A stretch of 64,000 bases of DNA from Caulobacteraceae bacterium (GTDB lineage: Bacteria; Pseudomonadota; Alphaproteobacteria; Caulobacterales; Aquidulcibacteraceae), in the NCBI GenBank assembly GCA_009773335.1, contig WRPF01000013.1, positions 1 through 64,000 on the forward strand. Reading direction: 5' to 3'. Position numbers and translations under genes: made by a program. Shown piece by piece: positions 1 through 9,823 of this stretch. Within the stretch, counting starts at the first letter, position 1; each line of letters begins with the position of its first letter. The notes below the pieces were generated by a model. That model saw only the letters and a list, made by a program, of their open reading frames with translations. It was not told the DNA's origin and did no database searches.

Positions 1-986
1 TCGAAGCCTTCGCCGACATTCTCCGTCACCACGTCGCCTGCAGCGTCCACGCCGTAACTGTCGGAGCCGAGACCGCCCAAGAGGGTGTCATTGCCGGCGT
101 CGCCGTCGAGAACGTCGTCGCCCGCGCCGCCTTCGATGGAATCCGCGCCGCCGCCGCCATGCACGTTGTCTGCGCCGCCGGCGCCATAGAGCTTGTCGCC
201 GCTTGCGCCCCCGGTCAGCGTGTCATTGAGGTCGCTGCCCTCGAGTCTCTCGATACCTGTCAATGTATCGATGCCGCCGCCGCCGGTGTTCTGCGCGCCG
301 GCGACAGCAAGGGAGACCGTGACGCCCGCTGCGACGTCGACGTAGGACACGAGGTCCACGCCGGCATCGCCATTGAGGATGTCGTCCCCAAGTCCGCCCG
401 CGAGCGCATCGTCGCCGTTCCCGCCGTTCAGCGTGTCATTGCCGGCGTCCCCGAGCAGGAGATCGAGATCGTCGCCGCCGTTGAGGAAATCGTTTCCATC
501 GCCGCCCGACATCACGTCGTTGCCGGCGTCCCCGTAGAGCTGGTCAGCGCCGCCCGCGCCCGAGACGATGTCGCCGCTGGCGCCAGCGTGAAAGATATCC
601 GTCGACGCCGAACCGAGGAAGTCGTCGCTGCCGGACACGAGCAGCGACGGATCGTTGATGAAGTCCTGCGTGGACCGGCCCAGCCCCCCGAGATTGTCAA
701 AGACGGCGATCACGGCGCCGCCGGAATCGTAGAGCACGACCGCGTCCACGACGCCTGCTGGCGCGGTCCGGGTGCTCGTCGGGCCAGGGACAAAGACCGT
801 CAGCGGGAAGAAGCCGATGTAACCCACGCCGCCGAAAACGAAATCCGTCTGCACGACCCATCGGTCCGACGCGTTGAACACGACCGAGAAGGGTTTGCTT
901 CCGCTGAACACGTTCAGAAAGTTCGAGCTATTGCTCGTCGAACCCGGATCGAAGGTCAGGCCGTTGTAGAAATCGATGATGCTCAT
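1..986 (-). CDS. RTX (hemolysin-type calcium-binding repeat) exoprotein, partial
   Basis: The frame is open from an ATG at 986 to the window edge, so about 328 N-terminal codons are visible and the C-terminus is missing. The first ~115 residues are a non-repetitive, beta-rich domain without a signal peptide. After that come many glycine/aspartate nonapeptides of the GGxGxDxLx type (for example GGDGNDFLNGG and GGAGDDVLDGDAGND), which form Ca2+-binding beta-rolls. They are interrupted once by a VSYVDVAAGVTVSL-type spacer. A GGGGGA Shine-Dalgarno lies 6 nt upstream of the ATG. RTX proteins usually leave the cell through type I secretion using a C-terminal signal, which would lie outside the window. 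The biological role (enzyme, adhesin or S-layer-like) cannot be told from this part. Confidence 0.9.
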   Translation of the reverse strand, partial: MSIIDFYNGLTFDPGSTSNSSNFLNVFSGSKPFSVVFNASDRWVVQTDFVFGGVGYIGFFPLTVFVPGPTSTRTAPAGVVDAVVLYDSGGAVIAVFDNLGGLGRSTQDFINDPSLLVSGSDDFLGSASTDIFHAGASGDIVSGAGGADQLYGDAGNDVMSGGDGNDFLNGGDDLDLLLGDAGNDTLNGGNGDDALAGGLGDDILNGDAGVDLVSYVDVAAGVTVSLAVAGAQNTGGGGIDTLTGIERLEGSDLNDTLTGGASGDKLYGAGGADNVHGGGGADSIEGGAGDDVLDGDAGNDTLLGGLGSDSYGVDAAGDVVTENVGEGF

Positions 987-1083
987 GCGTTCCCCCACAT
1001 GGTGATGGGCCAGCCTAGCATCCGGCAGGCTGCGGCGTCACGGGTCGAGCTGCATCCGTGCGGCTTCGTCGCCGGACGCCCAG

Positions 1084-1116
1084 GCCGGATCGGGAGGCCC
1101 GATTTCCCGATCCGGC
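1084..1116. repeat. 12-bp perfect inverted repeat in the RTX/purH divergent gap
   Basis: GCCGGATCGGGA at 1084-1095 pairs perfectly with TCCCGATCCGGC at 1105-1116 around a 9-nt loop. It lies 41 bp before the purH start, between two divergent genes. There is no T-run, so it does not look like an intrinsic terminator. It could be an operator or a leader hairpin of the purH transcript. Confidence 0.55.
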
Positions 1117-1157
1117 GGCGCCATGCTACCCGGACGAAAAATTGAAGGATTCGTGAC

Positions 1158-2747
1158 ATGACCATCGACATCGTGCCCGTCCGCCGGGCGCTCATTTCCG
1201 TTTCCGACAAGGCGGGGCTCGTGGAGCAGGCGCGCGCGCTGAGCGAGAAGGGCGTGGACCTCGTCTCCACCGGCGGCACGAAGGCTGCGATCGCGGCGGC
1301 GGGGCTCGCCGTGCGCGACGTAAGCGACATCACTGGGTTTCCCGAGATGATGGACGGGCGCGTGAAGACGCTGCACCCCGGCGTGCATGGCGGCCTGCTC
1401 GCGCGGCGCGACACGCCCGATCACATGGCGTCGATGAAGGCGCACGACATCGTCGAGATCGATCTGCTCTATGTGAATCTCTATCCGTTCGAGGCGACCG
1501 TGGCGGCGGGAAGCCCATGGGACGACTGCATCGAGAACATCGACATCGGCGGACCGGCGATGCTGCGCGCGGCGTCGAAAAACCACGAGTTCGTTGCGGT
1601 GTGCACGGACGCGGAAGATCTGGCGGCGGCGCTGGCGGAAATTGCGGAGAAGGGCGGCACGACGCTCGCGCTCAGGAAGCGTCTCGCCGCCAAGACCTAT
1701 GCGCGCACGGCGGCGTATGACGCGGCGATCTCCAACTGGCTGTTTGCGCAGCTGGGCGAGGAAGCGCCGGCGTGGCGCGCGGTCGGCGGCAAGCTGAAGC
1801 AGTCGCTGCGCTACGGCGAGAATCCGCACCAGCAGGCGGCGTTCTATGTGAACGGCGACAACCGTCCGGGAGTGGCCAGCGTACGTCAGGTGCAGGGCAA
1901 GGAGCTTTCGTACAACAATCTGAACGATACGGACGCCGCCTACGAACTCGTTGCGGAGTTCGATCCCGCGGAGAGCGCCGCCGTCGCCATCATCAAGCAC
2001 GCCAATCCCTGCGGCGTAGCGCTCGGCGTCAATGTGCTGGAGGCATACCAGCGCGCGCTGGCGTGCGACTCGGTCTCTGCGTTCGGCGGCGTCGTGGCGC
2101 TGAACCGGAAACTCGATCGCGCGGCGGCTGAAGCCATCGCCGAGATTTTCACAGAAGTCGTCATCGCGCCCGATGCGGATGAAGATGCGATCGCGGTGTT
2201 CGCGAAGAAGAAGAATCTGCGCCTCCTCATAGCAGGCGGACTGCCCGATCCGGCGGCGCCGGGGCTCTACGCCAAGACTGTCGCCGGCGGGCTGCTCGTC
2301 CAATCGCGCGACAACGGGCGCGTCTCGGCAGGAACCCTCAGGGTCGTCACGCAGCGCGCCCCGGATGCGCAGGAGATCGCTGACATGGTGTTTGCGTTCC
2401 GCGTCGCCAAGCATGTGAAATCGAACGCCATCGTCTACGCCAAGGACGGTCAGACCGCAGGCGTCGGCGCGGGGCAGATGAGTCGCGTCGACAGCGCGCG
2501 CATCGCACGGCGCAAGGCCGAGGACGCCGCCCAGCACATGGGCTGGAAGGATCCCATGACGGTCGGCAGCGTCTGCGCGTCGGATGCGTTCTTCCCGTTC
2601 GCCGACGGCCTCATGCAAGCCGTGCAGGCGGGCGCCACGGCGGTGATCCAGCCGGGCGGCTCCATGCGCGACGATGAAGTCATCAAGGCCGCCGACGACG
2701 CGGGCCTCGCGATGGTGTTCACCGGCATGCGGCACTTCCGGCACTGA
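1158..2747 (+). CDS. purH: bifunctional AICAR formyltransferase / IMP cyclohydrolase
   Basis: This enzyme catalyses the last two steps of de novo IMP synthesis: 10-formyl-THF-dependent formylation of AICAR, then ring closure to IMP. The 529-residue length is normal for the family. The N-terminal cyclohydrolase (MGS-like) domain shows [10 protein letters not shown], the glycine-rich STGGT and [14 protein letters not shown]. The transformylase domain shows RYGENPHQ, the catalytic KHANPCG motif and a C-terminal FFPFADG ... [11 protein letters not shown] ... RHFRH block. The start at ATG 1158 gives the expected N-terminus just before the first beta strand. The next gene begins 1 bp after the stop, so the two are probably co-transcribed. 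Confidence 0.98.
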   Translation: MTIDIVPVRRALISVSDKAGLVEQARALSEKGVDLVSTGGTKAAIAAAGLAVRDVSDITGFPEMMDGRVKTLHPGVHGGLLARRDTPDHMASMKAHDIVEIDLLYVNLYPFEATVAAGSPWDDCIENIDIGGPAMLRAASKNHEFVAVCTDAEDLAAALAEIAEKGGTTLALRKRLAAKTYARTAAYDAAISNWLFAQLGEEAPAWRAVGGKLKQSLRYGENPHQQAAFYVNGDNRPGVASVRQVQGKELSYNNLNDTDAAYELVAEFDPAESAAVAIIKHANPCGVALGVNVLEAYQRALACDSVSAFGGVVALNRKLDRAAAEAIAEIFTEVVIAPDADEDAIAVFAKKKNLRLLIAGGLPDPAAPGLYAKTVAGGLLVQSRDNGRVSAGTLRVVTQRAPDAQEIADMVFAFRVAKHVKSNAIVYAKDGQTAGVGAGQMSRVDSARIARRKAEDAAQHMGWKDPMTVGSVCASDAFFPFADGLMQAVQAGATAVIQPGGSMRDDEVIKAADDAGLAMVFTGMRHFRH

Positions 2748-2748
2748 C

Positions 2749-3150
2749 ATGTCGCACATTGGCGCCTTCACGCTGCTCGTGCGCGACTACGACGAGGCGA
2801 TCGCCTTCTATGTCGGCGCGCTGGGCTTCACGTTGCTGGAAGACACTGCGTTGAGCGCAGACAAGCGCTGGGTGCGCGTGGCGCCGAATGGCGGCGGCGT
2901 TGCGCCGAATGGCGGCGGCGTTGCGCTGTTGCTTGCGAAGGCGTCGACGCCCGAACAGATCGCGCGCATTGGCGACCAGACCGGCGGACGCGTCGGCTTC
3001 TTCCTGCACACGGACGATTTCGCGCGCGATCACGCGGCGTTCGTTGCGAAGGGCGTGCGGTTTCTGGAAGAGCCGCGCAGCGAGAGCTACGGCAAGGTCG
3101 CGGTGTTCAGCGATCTCTATGGCGCCAAGTGGGATCTGATCGGCCCGTAA
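2749..3150 (+). CDS. VOC-family (glyoxalase/bleomycin-resistance fold) protein
   Basis: This is a 133-residue single-domain protein starting [21 protein letters not shown], whose order ([19 protein letters not shown] ... FFLHTDDF ... [18 protein letters not shown]) is typical of the vicinal oxygen chelate superfamily. An ATG further upstream in the same frame lies inside purH, so 2749 is preferred. The substrate cannot be inferred. Residues about 45-58 are two identical copies of VAPNGGG, produced by a perfect 21-bp tandem duplication at 2881-2922; this lengthens a loop before the LLLAK strand. The gene is convergent with ubiG, with only 3 bp between the stops. Confidence 0.85.
   Translation: MSHIGAFTLLVRDYDEAIAFYVGALGFTLLEDTALSADKRWVRVAPNGGGVAPNGGGVALLLAKASTPEQIARIGDQTGGRVGFFLHTDDFARDHAAFVAKGVRFLEEPRSESYGKVAVFSDLYGAKWDLIGP
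2881..2922 (+). repeat. perfect 21-bp tandem duplication inside the VOC gene
   Basis: Bases 2881-2901 and 2902-2922 are identical. The unit is a multiple of three, so it adds seven residues without breaking the frame. This is consistent with replication slippage. Confidence 0.95.
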
Positions 3151-3153
3151 ACG

Positions 3154-3885
3154 TCACACGGCCGGCTTCGTCACCGTCAGGAAATAGTTCATCGACACGT
3201 CTTCGCTCGTTTTCCACGCGCCCGTCAGCGGATTGAAGCTCAGGCCCACCGGTGCATCCGCCACCAGCGGCAGGAGCGCCGCCGCAAGTTCGTCGGGCTT
3301 CACGAGCTTCTCGAAATCGTGGGTGCCGTGCGGGACCCAGCGCAGGATGCGTTCGGCGGCGGTGATCGCCAGCGCGCGCGCCTTGGCCGTGCGGTTGATG
3401 GTCGAGAAGATGACGAGCCCGTTGGGCTTCGCCAGCGCGACCGCCGCCTCGCAGAAGGCGTACATGTCGGCGACGTGTTCGATGATCTCCAGCGCGAGGA
3501 CCACGTCGAACGCAGCGCCGGAGGCCGCAAGATCTTCGGCAGTTCCCTGCCGGTAGTCGATGGCAAGCCCGCCCTCGATCGCGTGCGCCTGGGCGGCCTT
3601 CACGCTCTCTTCTGCGCCGTCGAGGCCGGTGACAGTCGCGCCCAGCCGGGCCATGGGTTCGGTGACGAGCCCGCCGCCGCAGCCGACGTCGATCATGGTC
3701 AGGCCCTCGAATGGCCGGCGGCCCGCGCCGCGGCCGAAATGGGCGCCGATGGCCTCGCGCAGGAAGCCCAGCCGGGCGGGGTTCATCCGGTGCAGCGGCG
3801 CGAAGTCGCCCTTCGGGTCCCACCAGGCCTCGGCCATGGCGGCGAACTTGGCGATCTCGGCGGGGTCTAGGGTGGTGGCGGACAT
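3154..3885 (-). CDS. ubiG: 3-demethylubiquinone-9 / polyprenyldihydroxybenzoate O-methyltransferase
   Basis: This SAM-dependent O-methyltransferase carries out both O-methylations of ubiquinone biosynthesis. The 243 residues show the family N-terminus (EIAKFAAMAEAWWDPKGDFAPLH, with the LH..NP.R substrate helix), motif I IDVGCGGGL for SAM binding, and the UbiG signature EIIEHV plus STINRT. The frame stays open far upstream antisense to lysC, but the ATG at 3885 gives the canonical N-terminus and the next gene starts divergently. With ubiTUV at 17-19 kb, this shows that the host makes ubiquinone. Confidence 0.95.
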   Translation of the reverse strand: MSATTLDPAEIAKFAAMAEAWWDPKGDFAPLHRMNPARLGFLREAIGAHFGRGAGRRPFEGLTMIDVGCGGGLVTEPMARLGATVTGLDGAEESVKAAQAHAIEGGLAIDYRQGTAEDLAASGAAFDVVLALEIIEHVADMYAFCEAAVALAKPNGLVIFSTINRTAKARALAITAAERILRWVPHGTHDFEKLVKPDELAAALLPLVADAPVGLSFNPLTGAWKTSEDVSMNYFLTVTKPAV

Positions 3886-4050
3886 GCCTGGGACTTTGGC
3901 CGCCGGACATCGGGGGTCAAGCAACGCGCCCTGTTTTGCGGCAGAAGGGCGCGGCGGCGGCGGCAATACCCCATTCAGGTGTTTCTCCGGACGCGGATCG
4001 GTTATGACGAGCGTTCCCCAACCTTGGCGAAGGACGTAAGCGGTCGGCGT

Positions 4051-5316
4051 ATGACGCGTGTGGTAATGAAATTCGGCGGCACGTCGGTGGGCGACGTGGA
4101 ACGGATCCGGCGCGTGGCGCGGATCGTGGCGGCGGAGCGCAAGCCCGGCAAGGGGATTGCGGTCGTCGTGTCGGCCATGTCCGGCGAGACCGACAGGCTG
4201 GTGAAGCTCGCCCGCGACGCCGGCGGCGAGTCGGCGAACGGTCCGGCGGCCGGCGGCTCCGGCTTCGATGACGAGTACGACGTGATCGTCTCCACCGGCG
4301 AGCAGGTGACGACCGGGCTTCTGGCGCTGGCTCTGCGCCAGCTCGGCATTCCGGCGCGCTCCTGGCAGAACTGGCAGATCCCGGTGCGTTCGGACGCCGC
4401 GCACGCCAAGGCGCGGATCGATTCCATCGACGAGAAGGGCGAACTCGCGCGCTCCATCGACGCGGGCGAAGTGGCCGTGATCCCGGGCTTTCAGGGCGTG
4501 ACGGCGGAAGACCGCATCACCACGCTTGGCCGCGGCGGGTCGGATACCTCGGCCGTGGCGATCGCGGCGGCGCTGAAGGCGGACCGCTGCGACATCTACA
4601 CCGACGTCGACGGCGTCTACACGACCGACCCGCGCATCGTGCCGAAGGCGCGGCGGCTGGAGAAGATCTCGTACGAGGAAATGCTGGAGATGGCCTCGCT
4701 CGGGGCCAAGGTGCTGCAGACGCGCTCGGTGGAGCTCGCCATGGCGCAACGCGTGCCGGTCAGGGTGTTGTCGAGTTTCGTGGAGCCGGGCGAACCCAAC
4801 GCCGGCACCATCGTATGTGACGAGGAAGAGATCGTGGAAAAGCAGATCGTGTCGGGCGTCGCCTATTCGCGCGACGAAGCGAAGGTTTCGCTGATCGGCG
4901 TCGTCGATGCGCCCGGCGTCGCCGCGGACATCTTCGGCCGCCTTGCTGACGCCAACATCAACGTCGACATGATCGTCCAGAGCCAGTCGCGCCAGGAAGG
5001 CAAGCAGAACATCGTGTTCACGTGTCCCGATCGCGACGCCCCGCGCGCCAGCGACATCCTGCACGCCGCGCACGAGAAGATCGCGTTCGACGAACTGCAC
5101 ATCAAGCGCGACGTGGCGAAGGTGAGCGTGATCGGCATCGGCATGAAAAGCCAGGTGGGCGTTGCGCGCACCATGTTCTCGGCGCTGGCCGCGAAGGGGA
5201 TCAACATCGAAGTCATCGCGACCTCCGAAATCAAGATCTCCGTGATCATCGATTCCCAGTACGTCGAGCTTGCCGTGCGCGCGCTGCACACTGCCTACGG
5301 CCTCGATGCCGCGTAA
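4051..5316 (+). CDS. lysC: aspartate kinase (aspartokinase)
   Basis: This enzyme phosphorylates aspartate, the first step towards Lys, Thr, Met and diaminopimelate. The 421-residue protein opens with VVMKFGGTSV, the kinase signature. It has STGEQVT and LGRGGSDTSAVA in the catalytic domain and two C-terminal ACT domains (around VSLIGVVDAPGVAADIF and VSVIGIGMKSQVGVA), which normally give feedback control by lysine or threonine. The start at 4051 is preferred; an internal ATG at 4066 is possible. ptsP begins 3 bp after the stop, an arrangement common in alphaproteobacteria. Confidence 0.97.
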   Translation: MTRVVMKFGGTSVGDVERIRRVARIVAAERKPGKGIAVVVSAMSGETDRLVKLARDAGGESANGPAAGGSGFDDEYDVIVSTGEQVTTGLLALALRQLGIPARSWQNWQIPVRSDAAHAKARIDSIDEKGELARSIDAGEVAVIPGFQGVTAEDRITTLGRGGSDTSAVAIAAALKADRCDIYTDVDGVYTTDPRIVPKARRLEKISYEEMLEMASLGAKVLQTRSVELAMAQRVPVRVLSSFVEPGEPNAGTIVCDEEEIVEKQIVSGVAYSRDEAKVSLIGVVDAPGVAADIFGRLADANINVDMIVQSQSRQEGKQNIVFTCPDRDAPRASDILHAAHEKIAFDELHIKRDVAKVSVIGIGMKSQVGVARTMFSALAAKGINIEVIATSEIKISVIIDSQYVELAVRALHTAYGLDAA

Positions 5317-5319
5317 CGT

Positions 5320-7584
5320 ATGACCCCCTCGCCCGCCCCCGGCGCGGCGCGCGTGCTCGTGCGCAAGCTGCGCGAGATCACGAACACGTCCGACACGGCG
5401 CAGGCGAAGCTCAACCGCCTCGTGACCATGATCGCCTCGACGATGGTCGCGGACGTCTGCTCGATCTACCTGAAGCGCGGCATCATCCATGAACTGTTCG
5501 CGACCGAGGGCCTGAAGCCTGAAGCCGTGCACCGCACACGGCTGAAGGAGAACGAGGGCCTCGTCGGCCTCGTCGCAGAGACCGCCCGTCCGCTGAACAT
5601 CGCCGACGCGCCGCACCACTCGCGCTTTTCCTATCGCCCGGAAACCGGCGAAGACCCGTTCAACGCCTTCCTCGGTGTGCCCATCGTGCGCTCCGAGCGC
5701 GTGTTCGGCGTGCTCGTGGTGCAGAACCGCGCTTCGCGGGTCTACAGCGAAGAGGAAGTCGAGTCGCTGCAGATCGTCGCCATGGTGCTCATGGAGATGG
5801 TGGCGGCGGGCAGCTTCGGCGATCTCTCCGGCCTGCAGGAAGTCGAAGTCCGTCCGAGCCGGCCGGAACGGCTTGTGGGCCGTGCGTTCGCGGACGGTCT
5901 CGCCATTGGCCGCGCGGTGCTGCACGAACCGCACGCGCCGCTGGGTCGTGCGTTCTCCGACGATCCGGTGAAGGAAGAGGCGCGGCTCGATGCAGCGCTT
6001 GCGCGCGTGCGCAAGACCATCGACGAACACATCGAAAGCGATCCCGGCAGGCTTTCCGGACAATCGCGCGAAGTGCTCGAAACGTTCCGCATGCTGGCGA
6101 ACGATCACTCGTGGGAAGCGCGCCTCAAGCGCGGCGTGCGCGACGGACTATCTGCGGAAGCCGCCGCCGAACGTGCGCGCGCCGAACACCGCGCGAAGAT
6201 GCAGGCCGCGCGCGATGCGTACATGCGCGACCAGATGCACGATCTGGAGGATCTCGATAACCGGCTGATGCGCGCGCTCGCTTCGCCGGAGGGCGACGAC
6301 AAGCTGTCGCTGCCGGAGGACGCCATCCTCATCGCGCGCGATATCGGTCCCGCGGAGCTTCTCGACTACGGCGCCGACCGCCTCAAGGGCGTGGCGCTGG
6401 AAGAGGGCGGCGCTTCATCGCACGCAACCATCATCGCCAAGGCGCTCGGGATTCCGATGGTCGGGCGCCTCACGCAGATCGGCGCGCGTGTCGAGGCGGG
6501 CGACCGCATCGTGCTCGACGGCGAGCGCGGCGAGGCGCGGCTGCGGCCTGAGCCGGAAGTCGTCGTCGCCTACGAGCAGCGGCTCGAACTGCGGTCTGCG
6601 CAGGCCGAGGAATTCGCCCGCCAGCGCGACGATCCGGCGGTCACGCGCGATGGCGCGGAAATCTCTCTGCTGCTCAACGCTGGCCTCATGCTGGACGTGC
6701 AGCACCTCGCCGACACGGCGGCCAAGGGCATCGGCCTCTTCCGCACCGAGTTCCAGTTCATGGTGTCCGAGCGCCTCCCGCGCACCAGTGAGCAGATCAA
6801 GCTCTACAGCGACGTGCTCGCCGCTGCGGGCGATCGGCCCGTCACGTTCCGCACGCTCGATGTCGGCGGCGACAAGGTGCTCTCCTACGTGCCCACGGAG
6901 CGGGAGGAAAATCCTGCGCTCGGCTGGCGCGCGCTGCGCATCGGCCTGGAGCGGCCCGCGCTGCTGCGCACGCAGGTGCGCGCGCTCATCGAGGCCGCGG
7001 AGGGCAGGCGGCTGCGCGTCATGTTCCCGCTGGTCACCGTGCCGCAGGAATTCATCGATGCGCGCGAGATCGTGGAAAAGGAGCTCGCCGTCGCGCAGGC
7101 GCGCGGGCGCAAGGGGCCGGCGAAACTTGAGGTTGGCGTGATGATCGAGGCGCCGGCCATCGCCTTCGCCATCGGCATGTTGGCGGGCAAGGCGGACTTC
7201 CTGAGCATAGGCACCAACGACCTGATGCAGTATTTCTTCGCCGCCGATCGCAGCAACCCGCGTGTCGCAGACCGCTACGACATCCTCAGCGCGCCGGCCT
7301 TGAAGTTCCTGCGTTTCATCCGCGAGCAGGCGGCCGAGGCCGGGATGCCGCTGTCGGTCTGCGGCGAGGCGGCGGGCAAACCGCTGGAGGCGATGACGCT
7401 GATCGCGCTCGGGTATGACCGGCTCTCCATGCCGGCGGCCGGTATCGGGCCGGTCAAGCGCATGCTCCGCAGTCTGGATGCGCAGGCCGCGCATGCGGAA
7501 CTGGAAAGCCTTCTGAAGTCGCACAACACTTCGCTGCGCCCCGAGCTGAGCGCCTGGGCCAAGCGCGAGGGCGTCGCGCTCTGA
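5320..7584 (+). CDS. ptsP: phosphoenolpyruvate-protein phosphotransferase of the nitrogen PTS (EI-Ntr)
   Basis: EI-Ntr autophosphorylates from PEP and passes the phosphate to NPr and EIIA-Ntr, a regulatory rather than sugar-transport relay. The 754 residues begin with a GAF domain (roughly residues 20-165, with FLGVPIVRSERVFGVLVVQNR), which separates PtsP from sugar-type EI. Then follow the EI N-terminal domain, the phospho-histidine loop GGASSHATIIAK, and a PEP-binding TIM barrel with GIGLFRTEFQFM, TLDVGGDKVL, GVMIEAPAIAF, SIGTNDLMQYFFAADR and SVCGEAAG. In related systems GAF binds glutamine or 2-oxoglutarate. It is very probably in one operon with lysC. Confidence 0.96.
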   Translation: MTPSPAPGAARVLVRKLREITNTSDTAQAKLNRLVTMIASTMVADVCSIYLKRGIIHELFATEGLKPEAVHRTRLKENEGLVGLVAETARPLNIADAPHHSRFSYRPETGEDPFNAFLGVPIVRSERVFGVLVVQNRASRVYSEEEVESLQIVAMVLMEMVAAGSFGDLSGLQEVEVRPSRPERLVGRAFADGLAIGRAVLHEPHAPLGRAFSDDPVKEEARLDAALARVRKTIDEHIESDPGRLSGQSREVLETFRMLANDHSWEARLKRGVRDGLSAEAAAERARAEHRAKMQAARDAYMRDQMHDLEDLDNRLMRALASPEGDDKLSLPEDAILIARDIGPAELLDYGADRLKGVALEEGGASSHATIIAKALGIPMVGRLTQIGARVEAGDRIVLDGERGEARLRPEPEVVVAYEQRLELRSAQAEEFARQRDDPAVTRDGAEISLLLNAGLMLDVQHLADTAAKGIGLFRTEFQFMVSERLPRTSEQIKLYSDVLAAAGDRPVTFRTLDVGGDKVLSYVPTEREENPALGWRALRIGLERPALLRTQVRALIEAAEGRRLRVMFPLVTVPQEFIDAREIVEKELAVAQARGRKGPAKLEVGVMIEAPAIAFAIGMLAGKADFLSIGTNDLMQYFFAADRSNPRVADRYDILSAPALKFLRFIREQAAEAGMPLSVCGEAAGKPLEAMTLIALGYDRLSMPAAGIGPVKRMLRSLDAQAAHAELESLLKSHNTSLRPELSAWAKREGVAL

Positions 7585-7730
7585 GCATCTCGTCCACTGC
7601 AGTGAACGCGGGATTAACCAGACGCGTCGTTGAATGACCCGCCGCTTGTGAGTAGTATGAACGCGGCGCGGAACTTGCTTAAATTTCACTTCGACGGCGT
7701 GCGACGCGCGGCCGACGGAACCCAAAGACG

Positions 7731-8591
7731 ATGTTCAATCCTCCCCCGGGCACCCCTCATGACGGAAACGAAACGCCGGCTGCGCGCCCTCAGGCCCGCC
7801 CTGCGGCTGTCCTCCCCGCCATGGAGCCCAACATGAGAGCGGGCACCAAGCTGCGCACCGCGCGCGAAGCGCAGGGATTTTCGCTGGAACAGGTGGCGGC
7901 CAAGACCCGCATTCGCGTGGAGTACATCGCCGCGCTGGAGACGATGAACGTCAATCTCATTCCCGGCAAAGCCTACGCCAAGGCCTATCTCCGCAGCTAC
8001 GTGAAGTTCCTCGGCATGACCGGGGAAGAACTGATCTTCCAGTACGAGAACGAGAGCGCGCGCTTGCGCGAGGACGCTGGCGACCAGATCCGTAACCCGG
8101 ATTCGAAGCCCGCGCCGGAACGCCCCTGGCTGGCGGCTGCTGCGCTCGCGGTGGTCTGCGCGGCTTTCGTCGGCTGGCGGGCCATGCAGGACGGTTCGTC
8201 CGATACGTCCGCGCCGGCGCAGACCCGCACGGAGCGCGCTGAGGCGACCCTTCCCACCGCGCCGGTCCCGTCGCCGGCTTCGGAAGATCCCTGGGGCGGG
8301 CTCTCCACCCAGGTGGTCGAGATCCGTGCGACCGTGCCGGCGTGGCTTGAGGTCCGCGGTCCGGACGGCACCATCTTCGTCTCGCGGACCATCCAGGCCG
8401 GCGAGACCTACCGCCCCGACGTCGGCGGCAACTGGACGCTCCACGCCAAGGACGGCGGCGCCTTCGAGGTGCTGCTGAACGGCGCGCTTGTCGGCCCGCT
8501 CGGCGATACCGGTTCACCCGTTCTGGGCCGCCAGGTGGACCGGATCGCCGCTGCGCCGCCTGCGCCGGTCGCGCCAGCCGGCGAGGGCTGA
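7731..8591 (+). CDS. RodZ-like HTH protein with one membrane helix and DUF4115-type C-terminus
   Basis: A Cro/Xre-type helix-turn-helix (LRTAREAQGFSLEQVAAKTRIRVEYIAALE) lies near the N-terminus. It is followed by a charged linker, one membrane helix (PWLAAAALAVVCAAFVGWRAM, about residues 125-145), a proline/alanine-rich stretch and a C-terminal beta domain with VRGPDGTIFVSRTIQAG, as in RodZ. RodZ links the MreB cytoskeleton to the elongation machinery. Starts at 7731, 7821 and 7833 are possible; 7731 adds a Pro/Ala-rich leader of doubtful authenticity. The gene lies just upstream of ispG, a conserved pairing. That it acts as true RodZ here is inference. Confidence 0.8.
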   Translation: MFNPPPGTPHDGNETPAARPQARPAAVLPAMEPNMRAGTKLRTAREAQGFSLEQVAAKTRIRVEYIAALETMNVNLIPGKAYAKAYLRSYVKFLGMTGEELIFQYENESARLREDAGDQIRNPDSKPAPERPWLAAAALAVVCAAFVGWRAMQDGSSDTSAPAQTRTERAEATLPTAPVPSPASEDPWGGLSTQVVEIRATVPAWLEVRGPDGTIFVSRTIQAGETYRPDVGGNWTLHAKDGGAFEVLLNGALVGPLGDTGSPVLGRQVDRIAAAPPAPVAPAGEG

Positions 8592-8669
8592 GCCGCTCCG
8601 AGGTAGCGCCCAAGGTAGCATCACGCCGCCGCCACGCTTAAGTATCTGCCAACGCGGCGAAGAGACCTC

Positions 8670-9791
8670 ATGGCAGACCTGCACCACATCCGTCCCTGGC
8701 GACGCATCGAACGGCGCGTGTCGCGGCAGATTCATGTCGGCAAGGTGCCTGTCGGCGGCGGCGCGCCTATCACCGTGCAGTCGATGACGAACACGCTGAC
8801 GTCGGATGCCCAGGCGACCATCGCGCAGATCAGACGGATGGAAGAGGCCGGCGTCGATATCGCCCGCGTCTCATGCCCCGATCAGGAGTCGACGGCGGCG
8901 CTCCCGGCCATCGTGAAGGCGGTGAGCGTCCCGATCGTCGCCGACATCCATTTCCACTACAAGCGCGGCATCGAGGCGGCTGTCGCGGGCGCGGCGTGCC
9001 TGCGGATCAATCCGGGCAACATCGGTTCCTCCGCGCGGGTGAAGGAAGTCGTGCAGGCCGCGAAGGATCACGGCTGTTCCATGCGCATCGGCGTGAACGC
9101 AGGATCGCTCGAGAACGAACTTCTGGAAAAATACGGAGAACCATGTCCCGAGGCGATGGTCGAGAGCGCTCTGCGCCACGCCGCCATGCTCGAGGAGCAT
9201 GACTTCCGCGAGTACAAGATTTCCGTGAAGGCGTCCGACGTATTCCTCGCGGTCGCCGCGTACCAGCAACTCGCCGAAGCCACCGATGCGCCGCTGCATG
9301 TGGGCGTCACCGAAGCCGGCGCGCTGCGCATGGGCACGGTGAAATCATCCGTCGGCATGGGCGCGCTGCTGTGGGCCGGCATCGGCGACACGATCCGCGT
9401 CTCGCTCGCCGCCGATCCGGTCGAAGAGGTGAAGGTCGGCCACGACCTGCTGAAGTCGCTGGGCCTGCGCCAGCGCGGCGTGAACATCATCGCGTGCCCA
9501 TCGTGCGCGCGGCAGGGTTTCAACGTCATCGAGACGGTGGAGAAACTCGAAGCACGCCTCGCGCACATCGCCGAGCCGATCACGCTGTCGATCATCGGCT
9601 GTGTCGTCAATGGCCCCGGCGAAGCGCTGATGACCGATCTCGGCTTCACCGGCGGCGGCGCCGGCAGCGGCATGATGTATGTGAGCGGCAAGCCGGATCA
9701 CAAGCTGTCGAACGACGCGATGGTCGAACATATCGTCGAACTCGTCGAAGCGCGAGCGCGCGCGATCCGCGATGCGGCTCTCTCCGCCTGA
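8670..9791 (+). CDS. ispG: 4-hydroxy-3-methylbut-2-enyl diphosphate synthase (flavodoxin-type IspG/GcpE)
   Basis: This enzyme catalyses reductive ring opening of MEcPP to HMBPP in the MEP isoprenoid pathway. The 373-residue protein shows [17 protein letters not shown] at the start of the TIM barrel, DIHFHYKRG, and the [4Fe-4S] cysteines in [14 protein letters not shown] and [11 protein letters not shown]. There is no large central insertion, so it is the short bacterial form. It supplies isoprenoid precursors, including the ubiquinone side chain. Confidence 0.97.
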   Translation: MADLHHIRPWRRIERRVSRQIHVGKVPVGGGAPITVQSMTNTLTSDAQATIAQIRRMEEAGVDIARVSCPDQESTAALPAIVKAVSVPIVADIHFHYKRGIEAAVAGAACLRINPGNIGSSARVKEVVQAAKDHGCSMRIGVNAGSLENELLEKYGEPCPEAMVESALRHAAMLEEHDFREYKISVKASDVFLAVAAYQQLAEATDAPLHVGVTEAGALRMGTVKSSVGMGALLWAGIGDTIRVSLAADPVEEVKVGHDLLKSLGLRQRGVNIIACPSCARQGFNVIETVEKLEARLAHIAEPITLSIIGCVVNGPGEALMTDLGFTGGGAGSGMMYVSGKPDHKLSNDAMVEHIVELVEARARAIRDAALSA

Positions 9792-9823
9792 ACCGAATCT
9801 CCAATCCAACACAAAGGTCGATC

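Noticed and set aside
159-1145. Plus-strand open frame of 328 codons opposite the RTX gene
   Set aside because: The minus strand encodes clear GGxGxD repeats; the plus-strand product is repetitive Val/Ala/Arg sequence mirroring them.
3886-6108. Long minus-strand open frame continuing upstream of ubiG
   Set aside because: It is antisense to lysC and ptsP, both certain genes. The translation is rich in Arg, His and Asp, as expected for codon-bias shadows.
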